Position numbers and translations under genes: made by a program
NCBI RefSeq assembly: GCF_000284595.1
Contig: NC_017671.1
Span: 715,001 to 779,000, forward strand
Source of the DNA: Stenotrophomonas maltophilia D457
Lineage (GTDB): Bacteria; Pseudomonadota; Gammaproteobacteria; Xanthomonadales; Xanthomonadaceae
Length of the DNA stretch: 64,000 nt
Direction: 5' to 3'
Notes under the pieces: model-generated
The model's input: only the letters and a program-made list of their open reading frames with translations
Databases searched by the model: none
Told to the model about the DNA's origin: nothing
Shown: piece by piece, positions 18,276 to 30,178 of the stretch
Layout of the letters: each line of letters opens with the position of its first letter
Numbering within the stretch: the first letter of the stretch is position 1

Positions 18276-19258
18276 GCCGGGGTGCCCGGATGCGCCCAGA
18301 AGCGCAGGCCGGTCACCTTCCGGTGTCGCAGTCGCCGGCGGTGCACCTGCCGGTCCTGTACACCCAGGTCCTTGAAGGCCTGAGGGTGATCGAAAACGGA
18401 CGTTATCTGGATGGCACGTTCGGTCGTGGCGGTCATGCACGTGGCGTGCTCACCCAGCTCGGTCCCGAGGGGCGCCTGCTGGTCATGGACAAGGATCCGG
18501 AAGCCATCGCCGTTGCCGAGCGCGATTTCGCGCCGGACCCGCGCGTGTCCATTTTCCGGGGCAGCTTCGCCCAGCTGCTGCAGTGGGACGCGACGGCCGA
18601 AGGCCTGGACGGCGTGCTGTTCGACCTCGGCGTGTCGTCGCCGCAGCTGGACGTGGCCGAACGTGGCTTCAGCTTCGGCAAGGACGGCCCGCTGGACATG
18701 CGCATGGATCCGGACAGCGGTGAAAGCGCCGCGCAGTGGATCAACCGCGTCGAAGAGCGCGAGATCGCTGATGTGCTGTGGACCTACGGCGAAGAGCGCC
18801 AGAGCCGGCGCATCGCCCGCGCCATCGTGGCCCGCCGCGAGAAGCAGCCGTTCTCCCGCACCGCCGAACTGGCCGAGCTGATCGCCTCGGTGATGCCGCG
18901 TGGGAAGGACAAGATTCACCCGGCCACGCGCAGCTTCCAGGCCATCCGCATCCACATCAACCGCGAGCTGGCCGATCTGGAAGCCGGGCTCGATGCGGCG
19001 GTGGAACGGCTCAAGCCCGGTGGCCGCCTGGCGGTGATCAGCTTCCACTCGCTGGAAGACCGCATCGTCAAGCAGTACATGAACCGCCTGGCCAAGGCGC
19101 CGCCGGCCAACCGCCGGCTGCCCGAGGCGGTTGCGTTCGTGCCGACGCTGGACCTGATCGGCGGCGCCATCAAGGCCACCGACGAAGAGCTGGCCGCCAA
19201 CCCGCGTGCCCGCAGCGCCGTGCTGCGCGTGGCACAGAAGCGGGGGGGCGATGCATGA
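18272..19258 (+). CDS. rsmH: 16S rRNA (cytosine1402-N4)-methyltransferase RsmH
   Basis: RsmH (MraW) of 328 residues methylates N4 of C1402 in 16S rRNA, the same base that RsmI modifies on the ribose. Motifs seen: [13 protein letters not shown], the SAM loop [23 protein letters not shown], and [14 protein letters not shown], followed by the family's helical insert ([15 protein letters not shown]). The late [11 protein letters not shown] motif is complete. The GTG start overlaps the mraZ stop by 4 bases; an ATG at 18290 is a less likely alternative. Confidence 0.97.
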   Translation: MSRGARMRPEAQAGHLPVSQSPAVHLPVLYTQVLEGLRVIENGRYLDGTFGRGGHARGVLTQLGPEGRLLVMDKDPEAIAVAERDFAPDPRVSIFRGSFAQLLQWDATAEGLDGVLFDLGVSSPQLDVAERGFSFGKDGPLDMRMDPDSGESAAQWINRVEEREIADVLWTYGEERQSRRIARAIVARREKQPFSRTAELAELIASVMPRGKDKIHPATRSFQAIRIHINRELADLEAGLDAAVERLKPGGRLAVISFHSLEDRIVKQYMNRLAKAPPANRRLPEAVAFVPTLDLIGGAIKATDEELAANPRARSAVLRVAQKRGGDA

Positions 19259-19518
19259 GCCGGCTGCTGCTGATCATCCTGCTGGCCTGCACCGTCGCCT
19301 CGGCGATCGGCGTGGTGTTCGTGCGCCACCGCCACCGGCAGACCTTCATCGAGCTGTCGCGTGCCGAGCGCAAGCGCGATGACATCAACCTTGAGTTCGG
19401 CCGCCTGCAGCTGGAACAGGCCACCCTGGCCGAAGCCAACCGCGTGGACCGCATTGCCCGCGAGAAGCTGGGCATGAAGTTCCCCGAGGCCGCTGACATC
19501 GTGGTGGTGCGCCCATGA
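19255..19518 (+). CDS. ftsL: Cell division protein FtsL
   Basis: Small bitopic division protein of 87 residues. One membrane segment (about residues 3-21, [19 protein letters not shown]) is followed by a basic turn (RHRHR) and a coiled-coil with spaced Leu/Ile ([24 protein letters not shown]). In the family this coil binds FtsB and links to FtsQ and FtsWI. It overlaps rsmH and ftsI by 4 bases each (ATGA), which argues for tight translational coupling and fixes the start. Confidence 0.93.
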   Translation: MSRLLLIILLACTVASAIGVVFVRHRHRQTFIELSRAERKRDDINLEFGRLQLEQATLAEANRVDRIAREKLGMKFPEAADIVVVRP

Positions 19519-21359
19519 GCAAGACCGGCCGCAACCGCCCGCGCAACGCCTTCAACCTGCGCCAGCGCCTGCGCTGGGTCGCGCTGGCGCTTGGCCTGTG
19601 CTCGGTGTCGCTGGTGGGTCGCGCGGCCTACGTGCAGATCATCAACAGCGATTTCTACCAGCGCCAGGGCGAGGCCCGCTACCTGCGCGAGCTACCGATC
19701 AAGACCTCGCGCGGCATGATCACCGACCGCAACGGCGAGCCGCTGGCGGTGTCCACCCCGGTCGCCTCGATCTGGGTCAACCCGCAGGACCTGCTGCGTT
19801 CGCCCGAGCGCATCCCGGAGCTGGCCCAGGCGGTCGGCATGTCGGTGGATGAGCTGAGCAGCCGCCTGTCGCAGAAGTCGGACAAGGAATTCATGTACCT
19901 GCGCCGCCGGATCAATCCGGACGAGGCAGAGAAGGTGGTCGCGCTGAAGATTCCGGGCGTGGCCGCGCAGCGCGAGTTCCGCCGCTTCTACCCACAGGGC
20001 GAAGCGATGGCGCACGTGCTGGGCTTCACCAACATCGACGACCGCGGCCAGGAAGGCCTGGAGCTGGCGTTCGACGAATGGCTGCGCGGCAAGGCCGGTG
20101 CCAAGCGGGTGATCCGCAACCGCAAGGGCGAGACCGTCGAAAGCGATCTGCTGCGCGCCGCCGAGCCGGGCAAGGACCTGACCCTCAGCATCGACCGCCG
20201 CATCCAGTACCTGGCCTTCAAGGAACTGCGCAACGCGCTGGTGGCCAACAAGGCGGCCGGTGGTTCGATGGTGATCATGGACGTGACCACCGGCGAGATC
20301 CTGGCCATGGTCAACCTGCCGACCTACAACCCGAACTCGCTGACCGGCGCGATCCCCGATACGCGCCGCAACCGCGCGGTGACCGACCTGGTCGAGCCGG
20401 GTTCGACGATGAAGCCGCTGACCATCGCCACCGCGCTGCAGGCCGGTGCGGTGACCAAGGACACCATCATCGACACCAACCCGGGCTACATGACCCTGGG
20501 CCGCTTCACCATCCGCGACGTGCCGCGCAACAACGGTGTGCTCAACGTGACCGGCGTGATCACTCGCAGTTCGAACGTGGGTGCGGCCAAGGTTGCGGCG
20601 AAGATGCCGGACCAGACCTTCTACGACGGCGTGCGCCGCTTCGGCTATGGCTCGGCGCCGCACAGCGGTTTCCCGGGTGAATCGGCCGGCGTGGTGATGC
20701 GTCCGGCGCGCTGGTCGGGTACCACCAAGACCACCATGTCCTATGGCTATGGCCTGTCGGTCACGCCGCTGCAGATTGCCACCGCGTACTCGGCGCTGGC
20801 CAACGGCGGGCGCCTGATCGCGCCGACCTTCGTCAAGGGCCAGCGCAATGAAGGCCAGCAGATCATCGACGAGAACGTCGCCCGGCAGGTGGTGGCGATG
20901 ATGGAAACGGTGGTCACCCAGGGCGGCGCCAAGCAGGCGGCGGTGCTGGGTTACCGCGTGGCCGGCAAGACCGGCACCGCGCGCAAGGCCGGCCCGGGCG
21001 GTTATGAGCGCGGCCATTACAACGCGCTGTTCGCCGGCGTGGTGCCGGCCACCAACCCGCGTTTCGCCACCGTCATCGTCATCAACGACCCGCAGGCCGG
21101 CAAGTTCTACGGCGGCCTGGTGTCGGCGCCGGTCTACCACAACGTGATGGAAGGCACCCTGCGCCTGATGGACGTGCCGCTGGACGACCTGCAGTCGTGG
21201 CTGGCCGCACAGCAGTCGGGCAAGGTCGGCCATTCGGCCTCGATCCTGCCTGCGCCGCCGGCCGAGACCGCGCTGCCGGTCGATGCCGCCGCTGAATTCG
21301 ACGCTGCGCTGCCGAGCGCGCAAGCCCAGACGCCGCCCGCTACGGGAGGCACGCAATGA
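19515..21359 (+). CDS. ftsI: Peptidoglycan D,D-transpeptidase FtsI (PBP3)
   Basis: Septal class B penicillin-binding protein of 614 residues. A short cytoplasmic Arg-rich tail and one membrane anchor (about 22-40) come first, then the pedestal domain with [15 protein letters not shown]. The transpeptidase domain has all three active-site motifs: S297-T-M-K (nucleophile S297), S352-S-N and K485-T-G-T. The C-terminal 60 residues are Ala/Pro-rich and probably disordered. Works with FtsW in septal wall synthesis in the periplasm. Confidence 0.97.
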   Translation: MSKTGRNRPRNAFNLRQRLRWVALALGLCSVSLVGRAAYVQIINSDFYQRQGEARYLRELPIKTSRGMITDRNGEPLAVSTPVASIWVNPQDLLRSPERIPELAQAVGMSVDELSSRLSQKSDKEFMYLRRRINPDEAEKVVALKIPGVAAQREFRRFYPQGEAMAHVLGFTNIDDRGQEGLELAFDEWLRGKAGAKRVIRNRKGETVESDLLRAAEPGKDLTLSIDRRIQYLAFKELRNALVANKAAGGSMVIMDVTTGEILAMVNLPTYNPNSLTGAIPDTRRNRAVTDLVEPGSTMKPLTIATALQAGAVTKDTIIDTNPGYMTLGRFTIRDVPRNNGVLNVTGVITRSSNVGAAKVAAKMPDQTFYDGVRRFGYGSAPHSGFPGESAGVVMRPARWSGTTKTTMSYGYGLSVTPLQIATAYSALANGGRLIAPTFVKGQRNEGQQIIDENVARQVVAMMETVVTQGGAKQAAVLGYRVAGKTGTARKAGPGGYERGHYNALFAGVVPATNPRFATVIVINDPQAGKFYGGLVSAPVYHNVMEGTLRLMDVPLDDLQSWLAAQQSGKVGHSASILPAPPAETALPVDAAAEFDAALPSAQAQTPPATGGTQ

Positions 21360-22864
21360 GTCCTTCGATGTTGCTTTCGCAGTTGCTTCCGGACGTGGCC
21401 CTGGCGGGTCACGATCCCGTTCTGACCGGCCTGGTGCTGGACAGCCGTGCCGTGCGCCCCGGCAATGCCTTCGTCGCCATCGCCGGTTTCGGCGCGCATG
21501 GCCTGGGCTTTGTCGAGCAGGCGCGCGCTGCCGGTGCCAGTGCCATCCTGTTCGAACCGCCGGCACCGGCCGATCTGCCGGCCCCGGCTGATGCGATCGC
21601 CGTGCCGGGCCTGCGCGCGCGCATGGGCGCGATGGCCGACCAGTTCTATGGCGCGCCATCGCGGGCGATGGCGATGGTCGGCGTGACCGGCACCAACGGC
21701 AAGACCTCCACCGTGCAGCTGCTGGCCCAGGCCTGGCATCTGCTCGGAACGCCCAGTGGCAGTATCGGCACGCTGGGTGCCGGACTTTATGGTGCGGTCG
21801 AGCCGACCGGCTTCACCACGCCGCTGGTGCTGCAGATGCATGCGCTTCTGGCGCAGCTGCGCGACGCCGGCGCGCGCGCGGTGGCGATGGAAGTCAGCTC
21901 GCATGCGCTGGACCAGGGCCGCGTGGACGCCGTGCACTACGACGTGGCGGTGTTCACCAACCTCACCCGCGACCATCTGGACTACCACGGCGACATGGCC
22001 AGCTACGGCGCGGCCAAGGCGCGGCTGTTCCATCGCCCGGGCCTGAAGGCCGCGGTGATCAATCTGGACGATGCCTTCGGCCGGCAGCTGTTCGCGGGCC
22101 TGCCAGCCGGCGTGCAGGCGATCGGGCTGAGCTCGCGTGGTGCCACTGACGCCAGCGTGCGCGCCGAGGCGCTGCAGCTGGACGGTCGTGGCATCGCCTT
22201 TGAACTGGTCATCGACGGCCAGCGCGCGGCGGTGCAGTCGCCGCTGCTGGGCCGCTTCAACGTGGACAACCTGCTGGCCGTGGCCGGTAGCCTGCACGCG
22301 CAGGGCCAGCCGCTGCCGCGTATTGCCGAGGTGCTGTCGGCGCTGCAGCCGATCCGTGGCCGCATGAACCGCCTGGGCGGTGAAGACGGCCTGCCGACGG
22401 TGGTGGTCGACTACGCGCACACCCCGGATGCGCTGGAACAGGCGCTGGACAGCCTCCACGGGCACCTGCAGGGCACGCTGTTCTGCGTGTTCGGCTGCGG
22501 CGGCGAGCGCGACACCGGCAAGCGCCCGCAGATGGCGGCGATTGCCGAGCGCCTGGCCAACCAAGTCATCGTCACCGACGACAACCCGCGTGGCGAGGAT
22601 GGCGACGTGATCGTGGCCGACATCCTGGCCGGCTTCCAGAACGCCGATGCCGTGACCGTGCAGCGCAGCCGCGCGCGTGCGATCGGCCTGGCGGTGAAGC
22701 GTGCCGGTGCAGGCGACATCATCCTGATCGCCGGCAAGGGCCACGAGCCGTACCAGGAAGTGAATGGCGTGCGCCATGACTTCGACGACACCGAAGTGGC
22801 CGCCGCCGCACTGGCGGCCAAGGCCGGTGTGCTCAGCGCGCAGGCCGGGGAGGGTGCCGCATGA
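21356..22864 (+). CDS. murE: UDP-MurNAc-tripeptide ligase MurE (meso-DAP type)
   Basis: Mur ligase of 502 residues that adds the third residue of the stem peptide in the cytoplasm. The ATP loop G112-T-N-G-K-T117 is followed by [13 protein letters not shown], the [13 protein letters not shown] region and [12 protein letters not shown]. The D409-N-P-R412 motif that selects meso-diaminopimelate is present, so this is the DAP-adding enzyme. A 4-base overlap with ftsI and murF. Because no murD lies in this cluster, its substrate may be supplied by the MurD2/MurL route. Confidence 0.96.
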   Translation: MSPSMLLSQLLPDVALAGHDPVLTGLVLDSRAVRPGNAFVAIAGFGAHGLGFVEQARAAGASAILFEPPAPADLPAPADAIAVPGLRARMGAMADQFYGAPSRAMAMVGVTGTNGKTSTVQLLAQAWHLLGTPSGSIGTLGAGLYGAVEPTGFTTPLVLQMHALLAQLRDAGARAVAMEVSSHALDQGRVDAVHYDVAVFTNLTRDHLDYHGDMASYGAAKARLFHRPGLKAAVINLDDAFGRQLFAGLPAGVQAIGLSSRGATDASVRAEALQLDGRGIAFELVIDGQRAAVQSPLLGRFNVDNLLAVAGSLHAQGQPLPRIAEVLSALQPIRGRMNRLGGEDGLPTVVVDYAHTPDALEQALDSLHGHLQGTLFCVFGCGGERDTGKRPQMAAIAERLANQVIVTDDNPRGEDGDVIVADILAGFQNADAVTVQRSRARAIGLAVKRAGAGDIILIAGKGHEPYQEVNGVRHDFDDTEVAAAALAAKAGVLSAQAGEGAA

Positions 22865-24255
22865 AGCGCACCCTGCTTTCGCTGATCGCACACTGGGCCG
22901 GTGGCGAGATCCACGGCGACGACGTGGCCATCGATGCGGTCAGCAATGACACCCGCAATCTCGGTCCGGGCAGTCTGTATGTGGCGCTGCGCGGCGAGCG
23001 GTTCGACGGCCATGACTTCGCGGCCGACGCGCAGGCGCGCGGTGCCAGTGCGCTGCTGGTCGAGCGCCTGCTGCCGGTCGAACTGCCGCAGGTGCTGGTG
23101 GCCGACAGCGAACTGGCGCTGGCGAAGATCGCCACAGGCATGCAGCGTGACCGTGGCACCGAGGTGTTCGCGATCACCGGCAGCAATGGCAAGACCAGCG
23201 TGAAGAGCCTGCTGCTGTCGATCCTGCAGCAGGTGGCCCAGCACGCGCACAAGGTGGTCTACGCCAACCCGGGCAACCGCAACAACGAGATCGGCCTGCC
23301 GCTGGCGGTGATCGATGCGCCGGAAGATGCCGACTACGCCGTCTACGAGATGGGCGCCGGCAAGCCGGGCGACATCGCCTACCTGACCGAGATCGCCCGC
23401 CCGCGTTATGCGCTGGTCAACAACATCGCCCCGGCGCACCTGGAACGTATGGGCAGCCTGCTCGGCGTGGCGGTGACCAAGGGCGCGATCTACGCCGCGC
23501 TGCCGGCCGATGGCGTGGCGGTGATCAACGCCGACGATGCCTATGGCCGCTGGTTCGAACAGCATTTCATCAGCACCCCGGCGCGTTGCCGCGTGCTGCG
23601 CTATGGCCTGGAACACTCGGCGGACGTGACCGCGCGCGATATCCGCGCCGGTGCGCAGGGCAGCCAGTTCACTCTGGTCGCACCGGCCGGCGAAGCCCGC
23701 GTGGTGCTGGGCCTGCCGGGTCGCCACAACGTCAGCAATGCGCTGGCCGCCGCCAGCCTGGCGCTGGCCGCCGGTGTCGGTCTGGCGCTGATTGCCGCCG
23801 GCCTGGCCGAAGCGCAGCCGGTGCCGGGTCGCCAGATCGCCCATCAGCTGCGCAATGGCGCGGTGCTGGTGGATGACAGCTACAACGCCAACCCCGGGTC
23901 GCTGGCCGCGGCCATCGATGCCCTGGCCGCGGCGCCGGAAGAGGGCTGGCTGGTGCTGGGCGACATGCGCGAGCTGGGCCCGGACGCGGAAGCGCTGCAT
24001 GCGCAGGCCGGCCTCCGCGCACGTGCTGCCGGCCTGAAGCGCCTGTATGCACTGGGCCCGCTCAGCGCCGCTGCCGCCTCCGCCTTCGGCGAAGGCGGCC
24101 GCCATTTCGCCACCCACGACGCGCTGTCGCAGGCGCTGAAGGACGAGCTGCACGCCGGCGTGCGCTGCCTGGTCAAGGGTTCCCGTGGCAGCGCCATGGA
24201 CACGATTGTCAAAGCGCTGCTGGCGCAAGGAGAGGAATCCCCGCATGTTGTATGA
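22861..24255 (+). CDS. murF: UDP-MurNAc-pentapeptide ligase MurF
   Basis: Adds D-Ala-D-Ala to UDP-MurNAc-tripeptide. 464 residues. The ATP loop G107-S-N-G-K-T112 is intact, as are the [11 protein letters not shown] and [14 protein letters not shown] motifs, [13 protein letters not shown] and [16 protein letters not shown]. Starts with the ATGA overlap from murE. Its 3' end overlaps mraY by 11 bases. Confidence 0.96.
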   Translation: MKRTLLSLIAHWAGGEIHGDDVAIDAVSNDTRNLGPGSLYVALRGERFDGHDFAADAQARGASALLVERLLPVELPQVLVADSELALAKIATGMQRDRGTEVFAITGSNGKTSVKSLLLSILQQVAQHAHKVVYANPGNRNNEIGLPLAVIDAPEDADYAVYEMGAGKPGDIAYLTEIARPRYALVNNIAPAHLERMGSLLGVAVTKGAIYAALPADGVAVINADDAYGRWFEQHFISTPARCRVLRYGLEHSADVTARDIRAGAQGSQFTLVAPAGEARVVLGLPGRHNVSNALAAASLALAAGVGLALIAAGLAEAQPVPGRQIAHQLRNGAVLVDDSYNANPGSLAAAIDALAAAPEEGWLVLGDMRELGPDAEALHAQAGLRARAAGLKRLYALGPLSAAAASAFGEGGRHFATHDALSQALKDELHAGVRCLVKGSRGSAMDTIVKALLAQGEESPHVV

Positions 24256-25330
24256 ACTGGCTCGATGGTTGCAGCAGTTGGAGAGCCTGTTCGGGCTGTT
24301 CAACTACCAGACGTTCCGCGCCATCCTTGCCGCGCTGACGGCCCTGTTCCTGTCGCTGTGGCTGGGCCCGGCGATGATCCGCAAGCTTGCCCAGTTCAAG
24401 GGCGGCCAGCCGATCCGCAAGGACGGTCCGCAGACCCATTTCTCCAAGGCCGGCACGCCGACCATGGGCGGTTCGCTGATCCTGCTCACCATCACCCTGT
24501 CGGTGCTGATGTGGGCCGACCTGCGCAACCGCTACGTGTGGCTGGTGCTGGCGGTGATGCTGTGCTTCGGCGCCATCGGCTGGTATGACGACTGGATCAA
24601 GATCGTCCGCCGTGACCCGAACGGCCTGAAGTCGCGCTGGAAGTACCTGCTGCAGTCGATCTTCGGCCTGGCCGCGGGCCTGTTCCTGTTCTACACGGCC
24701 GACGTGCCGGCGGCGCTGACGTTCTACATCCCGATGTTCAAGTCGGTCGCGCTGCCGCTGGCCGGCATCGGCTTCGTGGCCATCGCCTACTTCTGGATCG
24801 TCGGTTTCTCCAACGCGGTGAACCTGACCGACGGCCTGGACGGCCTGGCGATCATGCCCACCGTGCTGGTGGCCTGCGCGCTGGGCGTGTTCGCCTATGC
24901 CTCGGGCAACGTGGTGTTCGCCAACTACCTGCAGATCCCGCAGATCCCGGGCGCCGGCGAGCTGGTCATCATCTGTGCGGCCATCGCCGGCGCGGGTCTG
25001 GGCTTCCTCTGGTTCAACACCTACCCGGCCATGGTCTTCATGGGCGACATCGGCGCACTGGCACTGGGTGCGGTGCTGGGCACGATCGCGGTGATCACCC
25101 GCCAGGAGCTGGTGCTGGTGATCATGGGCGGCGTGTTCGTCATCGAAACGCTGTCGGTGATGATCCAGGTCGCCTCGTTCAAGCTGACCGGCAAGCGCGT
25201 GTTCCGCATGGCGCCGATCCACCACCATTTCGAACTGAAGGGCTGGCCGGAGCCGCGCGTGATCGTGCGTTTCTGGATCATCTCCGTCGTGCTCGTGCTG
25301 ATCGGCCTGGCCACGTTGAAGGTGCGCTGA
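24245..25330 (+). CDS. mraY: Phospho-MurNAc-pentapeptide transferase MraY
   Basis: Integral membrane enzyme of 361 residues that moves phospho-MurNAc-pentapeptide to undecaprenyl phosphate to make lipid I. About ten hydrophobic segments. Key motifs: [13 protein letters not shown], the first Asp pair in [22 protein letters not shown] and the HHHFE segment ([14 protein letters not shown]) near the C-terminus. The ATG at 24245 lies inside the end of murF. ftsW follows after one base, with no murD between. Confidence 0.97.
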   Translation: MLYELARWLQQLESLFGLFNYQTFRAILAALTALFLSLWLGPAMIRKLAQFKGGQPIRKDGPQTHFSKAGTPTMGGSLILLTITLSVLMWADLRNRYVWLVLAVMLCFGAIGWYDDWIKIVRRDPNGLKSRWKYLLQSIFGLAAGLFLFYTADVPAALTFYIPMFKSVALPLAGIGFVAIAYFWIVGFSNAVNLTDGLDGLAIMPTVLVACALGVFAYASGNVVFANYLQIPQIPGAGELVIICAAIAGAGLGFLWFNTYPAMVFMGDIGALALGAVLGTIAVITRQELVLVIMGGVFVIETLSVMIQVASFKLTGKRVFRMAPIHHHFELKGWPEPRVIVRFWIISVVLVLIGLATLKVR

Positions 25331-25331
25331 G

Positions 25332-26657
25332 ATGAACGACCTGTCCCGCCAGGCAACACGCCTTGAAGCCATCGAAGGCAGCTACGACAAGTGGCTGCTG
25401 GGCGCGATCATCGCGCTCACCGGTGTCGGCGTGGTGATGGTGGCCTCCAGCTCGATCGCGCTGATGAGCAGCCCGTTCTATTACCTCAACCGCCACCTGA
25501 TCTTCCTGGCGGTGGGTATCGTGCTGGCGGTCATTGCCGCCCGCACCGAGCTGAAGTCGATCGAGCAGTACAACCAGATGCTGCTGCTGGGCTGCTTCGT
25601 ACTGCTGCTGGCGGTGTTCGCACCGGGACTGGGCAGCACGGTCAACGGTGCGCGCCGCTGGATCAACCTGGGCATTTCCAAGTTCCAGACGGTCGAAGCG
25701 GTGAAAGTGCTCTACATCGTCTGGCTGTCGAGCTACCTGGTGCGTTTCCGCGACGAGGTCAATGCGACCTGGCCGGCAATGCTCAAGCCGCTGGGCGTGG
25801 CCGGTGCGCTGGTGGTGCTGCTGCTGCTGCAGCCGGACTTCGGTTCCTCGACCCTGCTGCTGGCGATCACCGCCGGCATGCTGGTGCTGGGCGGGGTGAA
25901 CATGCCGCGCATGTCGATGCCGGTGATCATCGGCCTGGTCGGCATGAGCGCGCTGGCGATCATCGAGCCGTACCGCATGCGCCGCATCACCTCCTTCCTG
26001 GACCCGTGGGCCGACCAGCAGGGCGACGGCTACCAGCTGTCCAACGCGCTGATGGCGGTTGGCCGTGGTGAATGGACCGGCGTCGGCTTGGGCAACTCCG
26101 TGCAGAAGCTGTACTACCTGCCCGAAGCGCACACCGACTTCATCTTCTCGGTCACCGCCGAGGAATTCGGTTTCCTGGGTACCTGCGTGATCGTGGCGCT
26201 GTATGCGCTGCTGGTCGGCCGCACCTTCTGGCTGGGCATGCGCTGCGTGGAAATGAAGCGCCACTTCTCCGGCTACATCGCCTTCGGCATCGGCCTGTGG
26301 ATCAGCATGCAGACCTTCGTCTCGATCGGCGTGAACCTGGGCATCCTGCCGACCAAGGGCCTGACCCTGCCGCTGATCTCCTCCGGCGGTTCGTCGGTGC
26401 TGATGACCTGCGTGGCGATGGGCCTGCTGCTGCGCGTGTCGTATGAACTCAAACGCGCCGAGCGCCGCCAGGCCGTGCGCATCGGTGGCGCCGAAGACGC
26501 CGCGGCCGAACCGATGGACAAGCCCGCCGCAGCGGTGGACGCCAGCGTGCCGATGCGTGCCGAGCCGGTCGCACCCGCGTCCGCTGCAGCGAGCGCCGCA
26601 CGTGGCACCAGCCGCCTGCAGTCGCGCATCGAACCGACCTTCGGGAGGCTGTCATGA
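25332..26657 (+). CDS. ftsW: Septal peptidoglycan glycosyltransferase FtsW
   Basis: SEDS-family polymerase of 441 residues that makes septal glycan with FtsI. Ten predicted membrane helices. Typical motifs are [37 protein letters not shown], the catalytic-Asp region [17 protein letters not shown], and [23 protein letters not shown]. The C-terminal 70 residues are Ala/Pro-rich and cytoplasmic. Starts one base after the mraY stop and overlaps murG by 4 bases. Confidence 0.97.
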   Translation: MNDLSRQATRLEAIEGSYDKWLLGAIIALTGVGVVMVASSSIALMSSPFYYLNRHLIFLAVGIVLAVIAARTELKSIEQYNQMLLLGCFVLLLAVFAPGLGSTVNGARRWINLGISKFQTVEAVKVLYIVWLSSYLVRFRDEVNATWPAMLKPLGVAGALVVLLLLQPDFGSSTLLLAITAGMLVLGGVNMPRMSMPVIIGLVGMSALAIIEPYRMRRITSFLDPWADQQGDGYQLSNALMAVGRGEWTGVGLGNSVQKLYYLPEAHTDFIFSVTAEEFGFLGTCVIVALYALLVGRTFWLGMRCVEMKRHFSGYIAFGIGLWISMQTFVSIGVNLGILPTKGLTLPLISSGGSSVLMTCVAMGLLLRVSYELKRAERRQAVRIGGAEDAAAEPMDKPAAAVDASVPMRAEPVAPASAAASAARGTSRLQSRIEPTFGRLS

Positions 26658-27742
26658 GTGCAGCCACCGAGAGTGGGCGCCCGGTGATGATCCTGGCCGG
26701 AGGCACCGGCGGTCACATCTTCCCCGGCCTGGCCGTGGCCCGCGTGCTGCGCGAGCGCGGCGTGCCGGTGACCTGGATGGGCGCCGACGGTGCGATGGAA
26801 ACCCGCCTGGTGCCGCAGCGCGACATCGCCATCGATACGCTGGCCATCACTGGCCTGCGCGGCAAGGGCAAGCTGGCCCTGCTGGCGGCGCCGTGGCGGC
26901 TGATGCGCGCGCTGCGCGCGGCCGGGCTCATCATCCGCCAGCGCCAGCCGCGCGCGGTGGTCGCCTTCGGTGGCTTTGCCTCCGGCCCCGGTGGCATGGC
27001 CACGCGCCTGCATGGCCTGCCGCTGATCGTGCATGAGCAGAACCGTGCGCCGGGCCTGACCAACCGCATCCTGTCGCGTTATGCGCGTCGCCTGCTGACC
27101 GGTTTCCCGGGCACCTTCGCCAAGGGCGAGGAGTTCGTCGGTAACCCGGTGCGCGCGGAAATCGCTGCCATCGCGCCGCCGGAACAGCGCTTCGCCGACC
27201 GGCAGGGCCCGCTGCGGGTGCTGGTGGTGGGCGGCAGCCAGGGCGCGCGTGCCCTCAATACCGGCGTGCCGCAGGCGATTGCCGCGCTGGGCGCCGGCCT
27301 GCCGGTGCAGGTGCGCCACCAGAGCGGCGAGAAGATGCATGCCGAAGCGGTGGAGGCTTACGCCAAGGCCGGTGTGCAGGCGGAAATCACGCCGTTCATC
27401 GCCGACATGGCCGAAGCCTTTGCCTGGGCTGACCTGGTTGTCTGCCGCGCCGGCGCGTCCACGCTGGCCGAGCTGTGCGCGGTCGGTGTCGGCAGCGTGC
27501 TGGTGCCATTCCCCGCTGCCGTCGACGATCACCAGACCCGCAACGCGGAGTACCTGGTCGAGCGCGGCGCGGCGGTGTTGCTGAAGCAGGACGGAACGCT
27601 GGCCGACGGCATTGCCGCAACGCTGCGCGATCTGTCCGAAAATCCCGCCCGCCGCATGCAGATGGCGCAAGCCGCGCGTGCCCTGGCCAAGGTCGATGCC
27701 GCCGAGCGCATCGCCGATATCATTCTCGAGGAAGCTGTATGA
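26654..27742 (+). CDS. murG: UDP-GlcNAc:lipid I glycosyltransferase MurG
   Basis: Peripheral membrane GT28 enzyme of 362 residues that makes lipid II from lipid I. The N-terminal Gly-rich loop is G16-G-T-G-G-H21. Further motifs are [30 protein letters not shown], the [12 protein letters not shown] loop and [15 protein letters not shown], which contacts UDP-GlcNAc. The conserved Glu/Gln pair ([15 protein letters not shown]) closes it. ATGA overlap with ftsW. A 40-base gap to murC is the first break in the overlapping series. Confidence 0.97.
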   Translation: MSAATESGRPVMILAGGTGGHIFPGLAVARVLRERGVPVTWMGADGAMETRLVPQRDIAIDTLAITGLRGKGKLALLAAPWRLMRALRAAGLIIRQRQPRAVVAFGGFASGPGGMATRLHGLPLIVHEQNRAPGLTNRILSRYARRLLTGFPGTFAKGEEFVGNPVRAEIAAIAPPEQRFADRQGPLRVLVVGGSQGARALNTGVPQAIAALGAGLPVQVRHQSGEKMHAEAVEAYAKAGVQAEITPFIADMAEAFAWADLVVCRAGASTLAELCAVGVGSVLVPFPAAVDDHQTRNAEYLVERGAAVLLKQDGTLADGIAATLRDLSENPARRMQMAQAARALAKVDAAERIADIILEEAV

Positions 27743-27782
27743 AGAAGGCATGCCACCGCGCCTGCCCTGCGCGAGGCCGCGC

Positions 27783-29219
27783 ATGATCCGTCGCCTGCAC
27801 GACACCAACGACCTGGTGCGCGCGTTCCCGCGCGTGCATTTCGTCGGCATCGGCGGCACCGGCATGAGCGGTATCGCCGAAGTGATGCTGACGCTGGGCT
27901 ATGAAGTGTCCGGCTCGGACAACGCCGACAACGTGGCGACCCGCCGCCTGGCCAGCCTGGGGGCGCGCATCATGCGCGGCCACTCCGCGGCCAACGTGCT
28001 GGGCACCGACTGCGTGGTGGTCTCCAGTGCCATCCGCGAAGACAACCCGGAACTGATGGAAGCACGCAGCCAGCGCATTCCGATCATGCCGCGTGCGGCG
28101 ATGCTGGCCGAGCTGATGCGCTTCCGCCGCGGCATCGCCGTGGCCGGTACCCATGGCAAGACCACCACCACCAGCCTGACCGCTGCGGTGCTGAGCGAAG
28201 GTGGCCTGGACCCGACGTTCGTGATCGGTGGCCAGCTGCTGGCCGCCGGTGCCAACGCCAAGCTGGGTGGCGGGCAGTGGCTGGTGGCCGAGGCCGATGA
28301 AAGCGATGGCAGCTTCCTGCGCCTGAACCCGCTGATGTCGATCATCACGAACATCGATGCCGACCACCTGGAAAACTACGGCAACGATTTCGCCCGCGTG
28401 CAGGCGGCGTTTGCCGAGTTCCTGCAGCGCCTGCCGTTCTACGGCCTGGCGGTACTGTGCATCGATGATCCGGAAGTCGCCGCGCTGGCCGCCAGGACCC
28501 CGCGCCACGTGATGAGCTACGGCATGAGCCCGCAGGCCGACGTGCGCGCCGAGAACGTGGTGCAGGAAGGGTCGCGCATGCGCTTCACCCTGCGCCTGCC
28601 GCAGGGCACCAGCCAGGAAGTGGTGCTGGCGCTGCCGGGCAGGCACAACGTGCTCAACGCGCTGGCCGCCGCTGCGGTGGGCTGGCAGCTGGGCGTGGCC
28701 CCGGACGCGATCGCACGCGCGCTGGAGGGCTTCGCCGGTGTCGGCCGTCGCTTCAACGATCTGGGCGAGGTGACCACCGCCAGTGGCGCCAAGGTCCGCA
28801 TCATCGACGACTATGGCCATCACCCGAGCGAGCTGGAGGCAGTGTTCGCCGCCGCTCGTGGTGGCTGGGCCGACAAGCGCCTGGTGGTGGCCTTCCAGCC
28901 GCACCGCTACAGCCGTACCCGCGACCAGTTCGACAAGTTCGCCGCCGTGCTGTCGAGCGTTGATGCGCTGGTGCTGAGCGAGGTCTACCCGGCCGGTGAA
29001 GAACCGATTGCCGGCGCCGACTCGCACGCGCTGGCCCGTGCCATCCGCGCGCGTGGCCGCAGTGAGCCGGTGGTGGTGGGCAAGGCCGCCGAGCTGGCCA
29101 GCGTGCTGCCGGACGTGCTGCAGGACGGTGACCTGCTGCTGATGATGGGCGCCGGCGACATCGGTGCCGTGGCCACCCATATCGCGGTGGAAGGTTTCAA
29201 GGGGGAGGGCCAGGCGTGA
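27783..29219 (+). CDS. murC: UDP-MurNAc:L-alanine ligase MurC
   Basis: First Mur ligase, 478 residues, adding L-Ala to UDP-MurNAc. The N-terminal fold reads [18 protein letters not shown]. The ATP loop G122-T-H-G-K-T127 is intact, with [20 protein letters not shown], and [13 protein letters not shown] use the ATG at 27783 ([10 protein letters not shown]). An in-frame start exists upstream but its extra residues overlap murG and do not resemble the family. Overlaps ddl by 4 bases (GTGA). Confidence 0.96.
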   Translation: MIRRLHDTNDLVRAFPRVHFVGIGGTGMSGIAEVMLTLGYEVSGSDNADNVATRRLASLGARIMRGHSAANVLGTDCVVVSSAIREDNPELMEARSQRIPIMPRAAMLAELMRFRRGIAVAGTHGKTTTTSLTAAVLSEGGLDPTFVIGGQLLAAGANAKLGGGQWLVAEADESDGSFLRLNPLMSIITNIDADHLENYGNDFARVQAAFAEFLQRLPFYGLAVLCIDDPEVAALAARTPRHVMSYGMSPQADVRAENVVQEGSRMRFTLRLPQGTSQEVVLALPGRHNVLNALAAAAVGWQLGVAPDAIARALEGFAGVGRRFNDLGEVTTASGAKVRIIDDYGHHPSELEAVFAAARGGWADKRLVVAFQPHRYSRTRDQFDKFAAVLSSVDALVLSEVYPAGEEPIAGADSHALARAIRARGRSEPVVVGKAAELASVLPDVLQDGDLLLMMGAGDIGAVATHIAVEGFKGEGQA

Positions 29220-30178
29220 GCACGCTGACCTTCCCGCCGCTGCGCGTGACCGACCCGGCCGAGTTCGGCCGCGTCGCCGTGCTGCTGGGCGGCAGTTCCA
29301 GCGAACGCGAGGTGTCGCTGGATTCGGGCCGCAACGTGCTCGAAGCCCTGCAGTCGCGTGGCGTCGATGCGTTCGCGGTGGACGGCATTCCGGCGCTCGC
29401 CAGCGCGCTCGCCGCCGGTGGCATCGATCGCGTCTTCAACATCCTGCACGGCCACAACGGTGGCGGTGAGGACGGCATCGTGCAGGGCCTGATGGACGCC
29501 TTCGGCGTGCCGTACACCGGCTCGAACGTGCTGGGTTCGGCGCTGAGCATGGACAAGATCCGCACCAAGCAGGTGTGGCTGTCGCTGGGCCTGCCGACCC
29601 CGCAGTACCGCAAGGTCACTGCCGAGGACGTGCACGCCAATGCCGCCGAACTCGGCCTGCCGGTGGTGGTGAAGCCGGCCAACGAAGGCTCCAGCGTGGG
29701 CATCAGCCGGGTCACCGATGACGCCGGGCTGGATGAAGCGGTGGCCCTGGCCGCGCGCTATGACGGCCAGCTGCTGATGGAGCAGATGGTGGTCGGCGAC
29801 GAATTGACCGTGGCCATCCTTGGCGACGTCGCACTGCCGTCGATCCGCATCGTGCCCAAGGGCCAGTGGTACGACTACAACGCCAAGTACATCGCCGAGG
29901 ACACCCAGTACCTGTGCCCGGGCCTGGACGGTGGCGACGAAGAGGACATCCGGCGCATCGCGCTGGCCGCGTTCCGTGCCGCCGGGTGCCGTGGCTGGGG
30001 CCGCGTGGACGTGATGCGCGATCGCGACAGCGGCCGTTTCTTCCTGCTGGAAGTGAACACCGCGCCGGGCATGACCAGCCATTCGCTGGTGCCCAAGGCG
30101 GCCCGCCAGGCCGGCATCGGTTTCGAGGAACTGGTGTGGCGCGTGCTGGAACAGACCCTGGAGGCCTCGCACGCATGA
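29216..30178 (+). CDS. ddl: D-alanine--D-alanine ligase (DdlB type)
   Basis: ATP-grasp ligase of 320 residues that makes the D-Ala-D-Ala later added by MurF. Motifs: [50 protein letters not shown], and the magnesium-binding end [22 protein letters not shown] start in a GTGA overlap with murC. ftsQ starts in the stop codon, as is usual for ddlB in dcw clusters. Confidence 0.96.
   Translation: MSTLTFPPLRVTDPAEFGRVAVLLGGSSSEREVSLDSGRNVLEALQSRGVDAFAVDGIPALASALAAGGIDRVFNILHGHNGGGEDGIVQGLMDAFGVPYTGSNVLGSALSMDKIRTKQVWLSLGLPTPQYRKVTAEDVHANAAELGLPVVVKPANEGSSVGISRVTDDAGLDEAVALAARYDGQLLMEQMVVGDELTVAILGDVALPSIRIVPKGQWYDYNAKYIAEDTQYLCPGLDGGDEEDIRRIALAAFRAAGCRGWGRVDVMRDRDSGRFFLLEVNTAPGMTSHSLVPKAARQAGIGFEELVWRVLEQTLEASHA

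Noticed and set aside
25328..25334. A short or broken murD between mraY and ftsW
   Set aside because: Only one base separates the two genes; no remnant exists.
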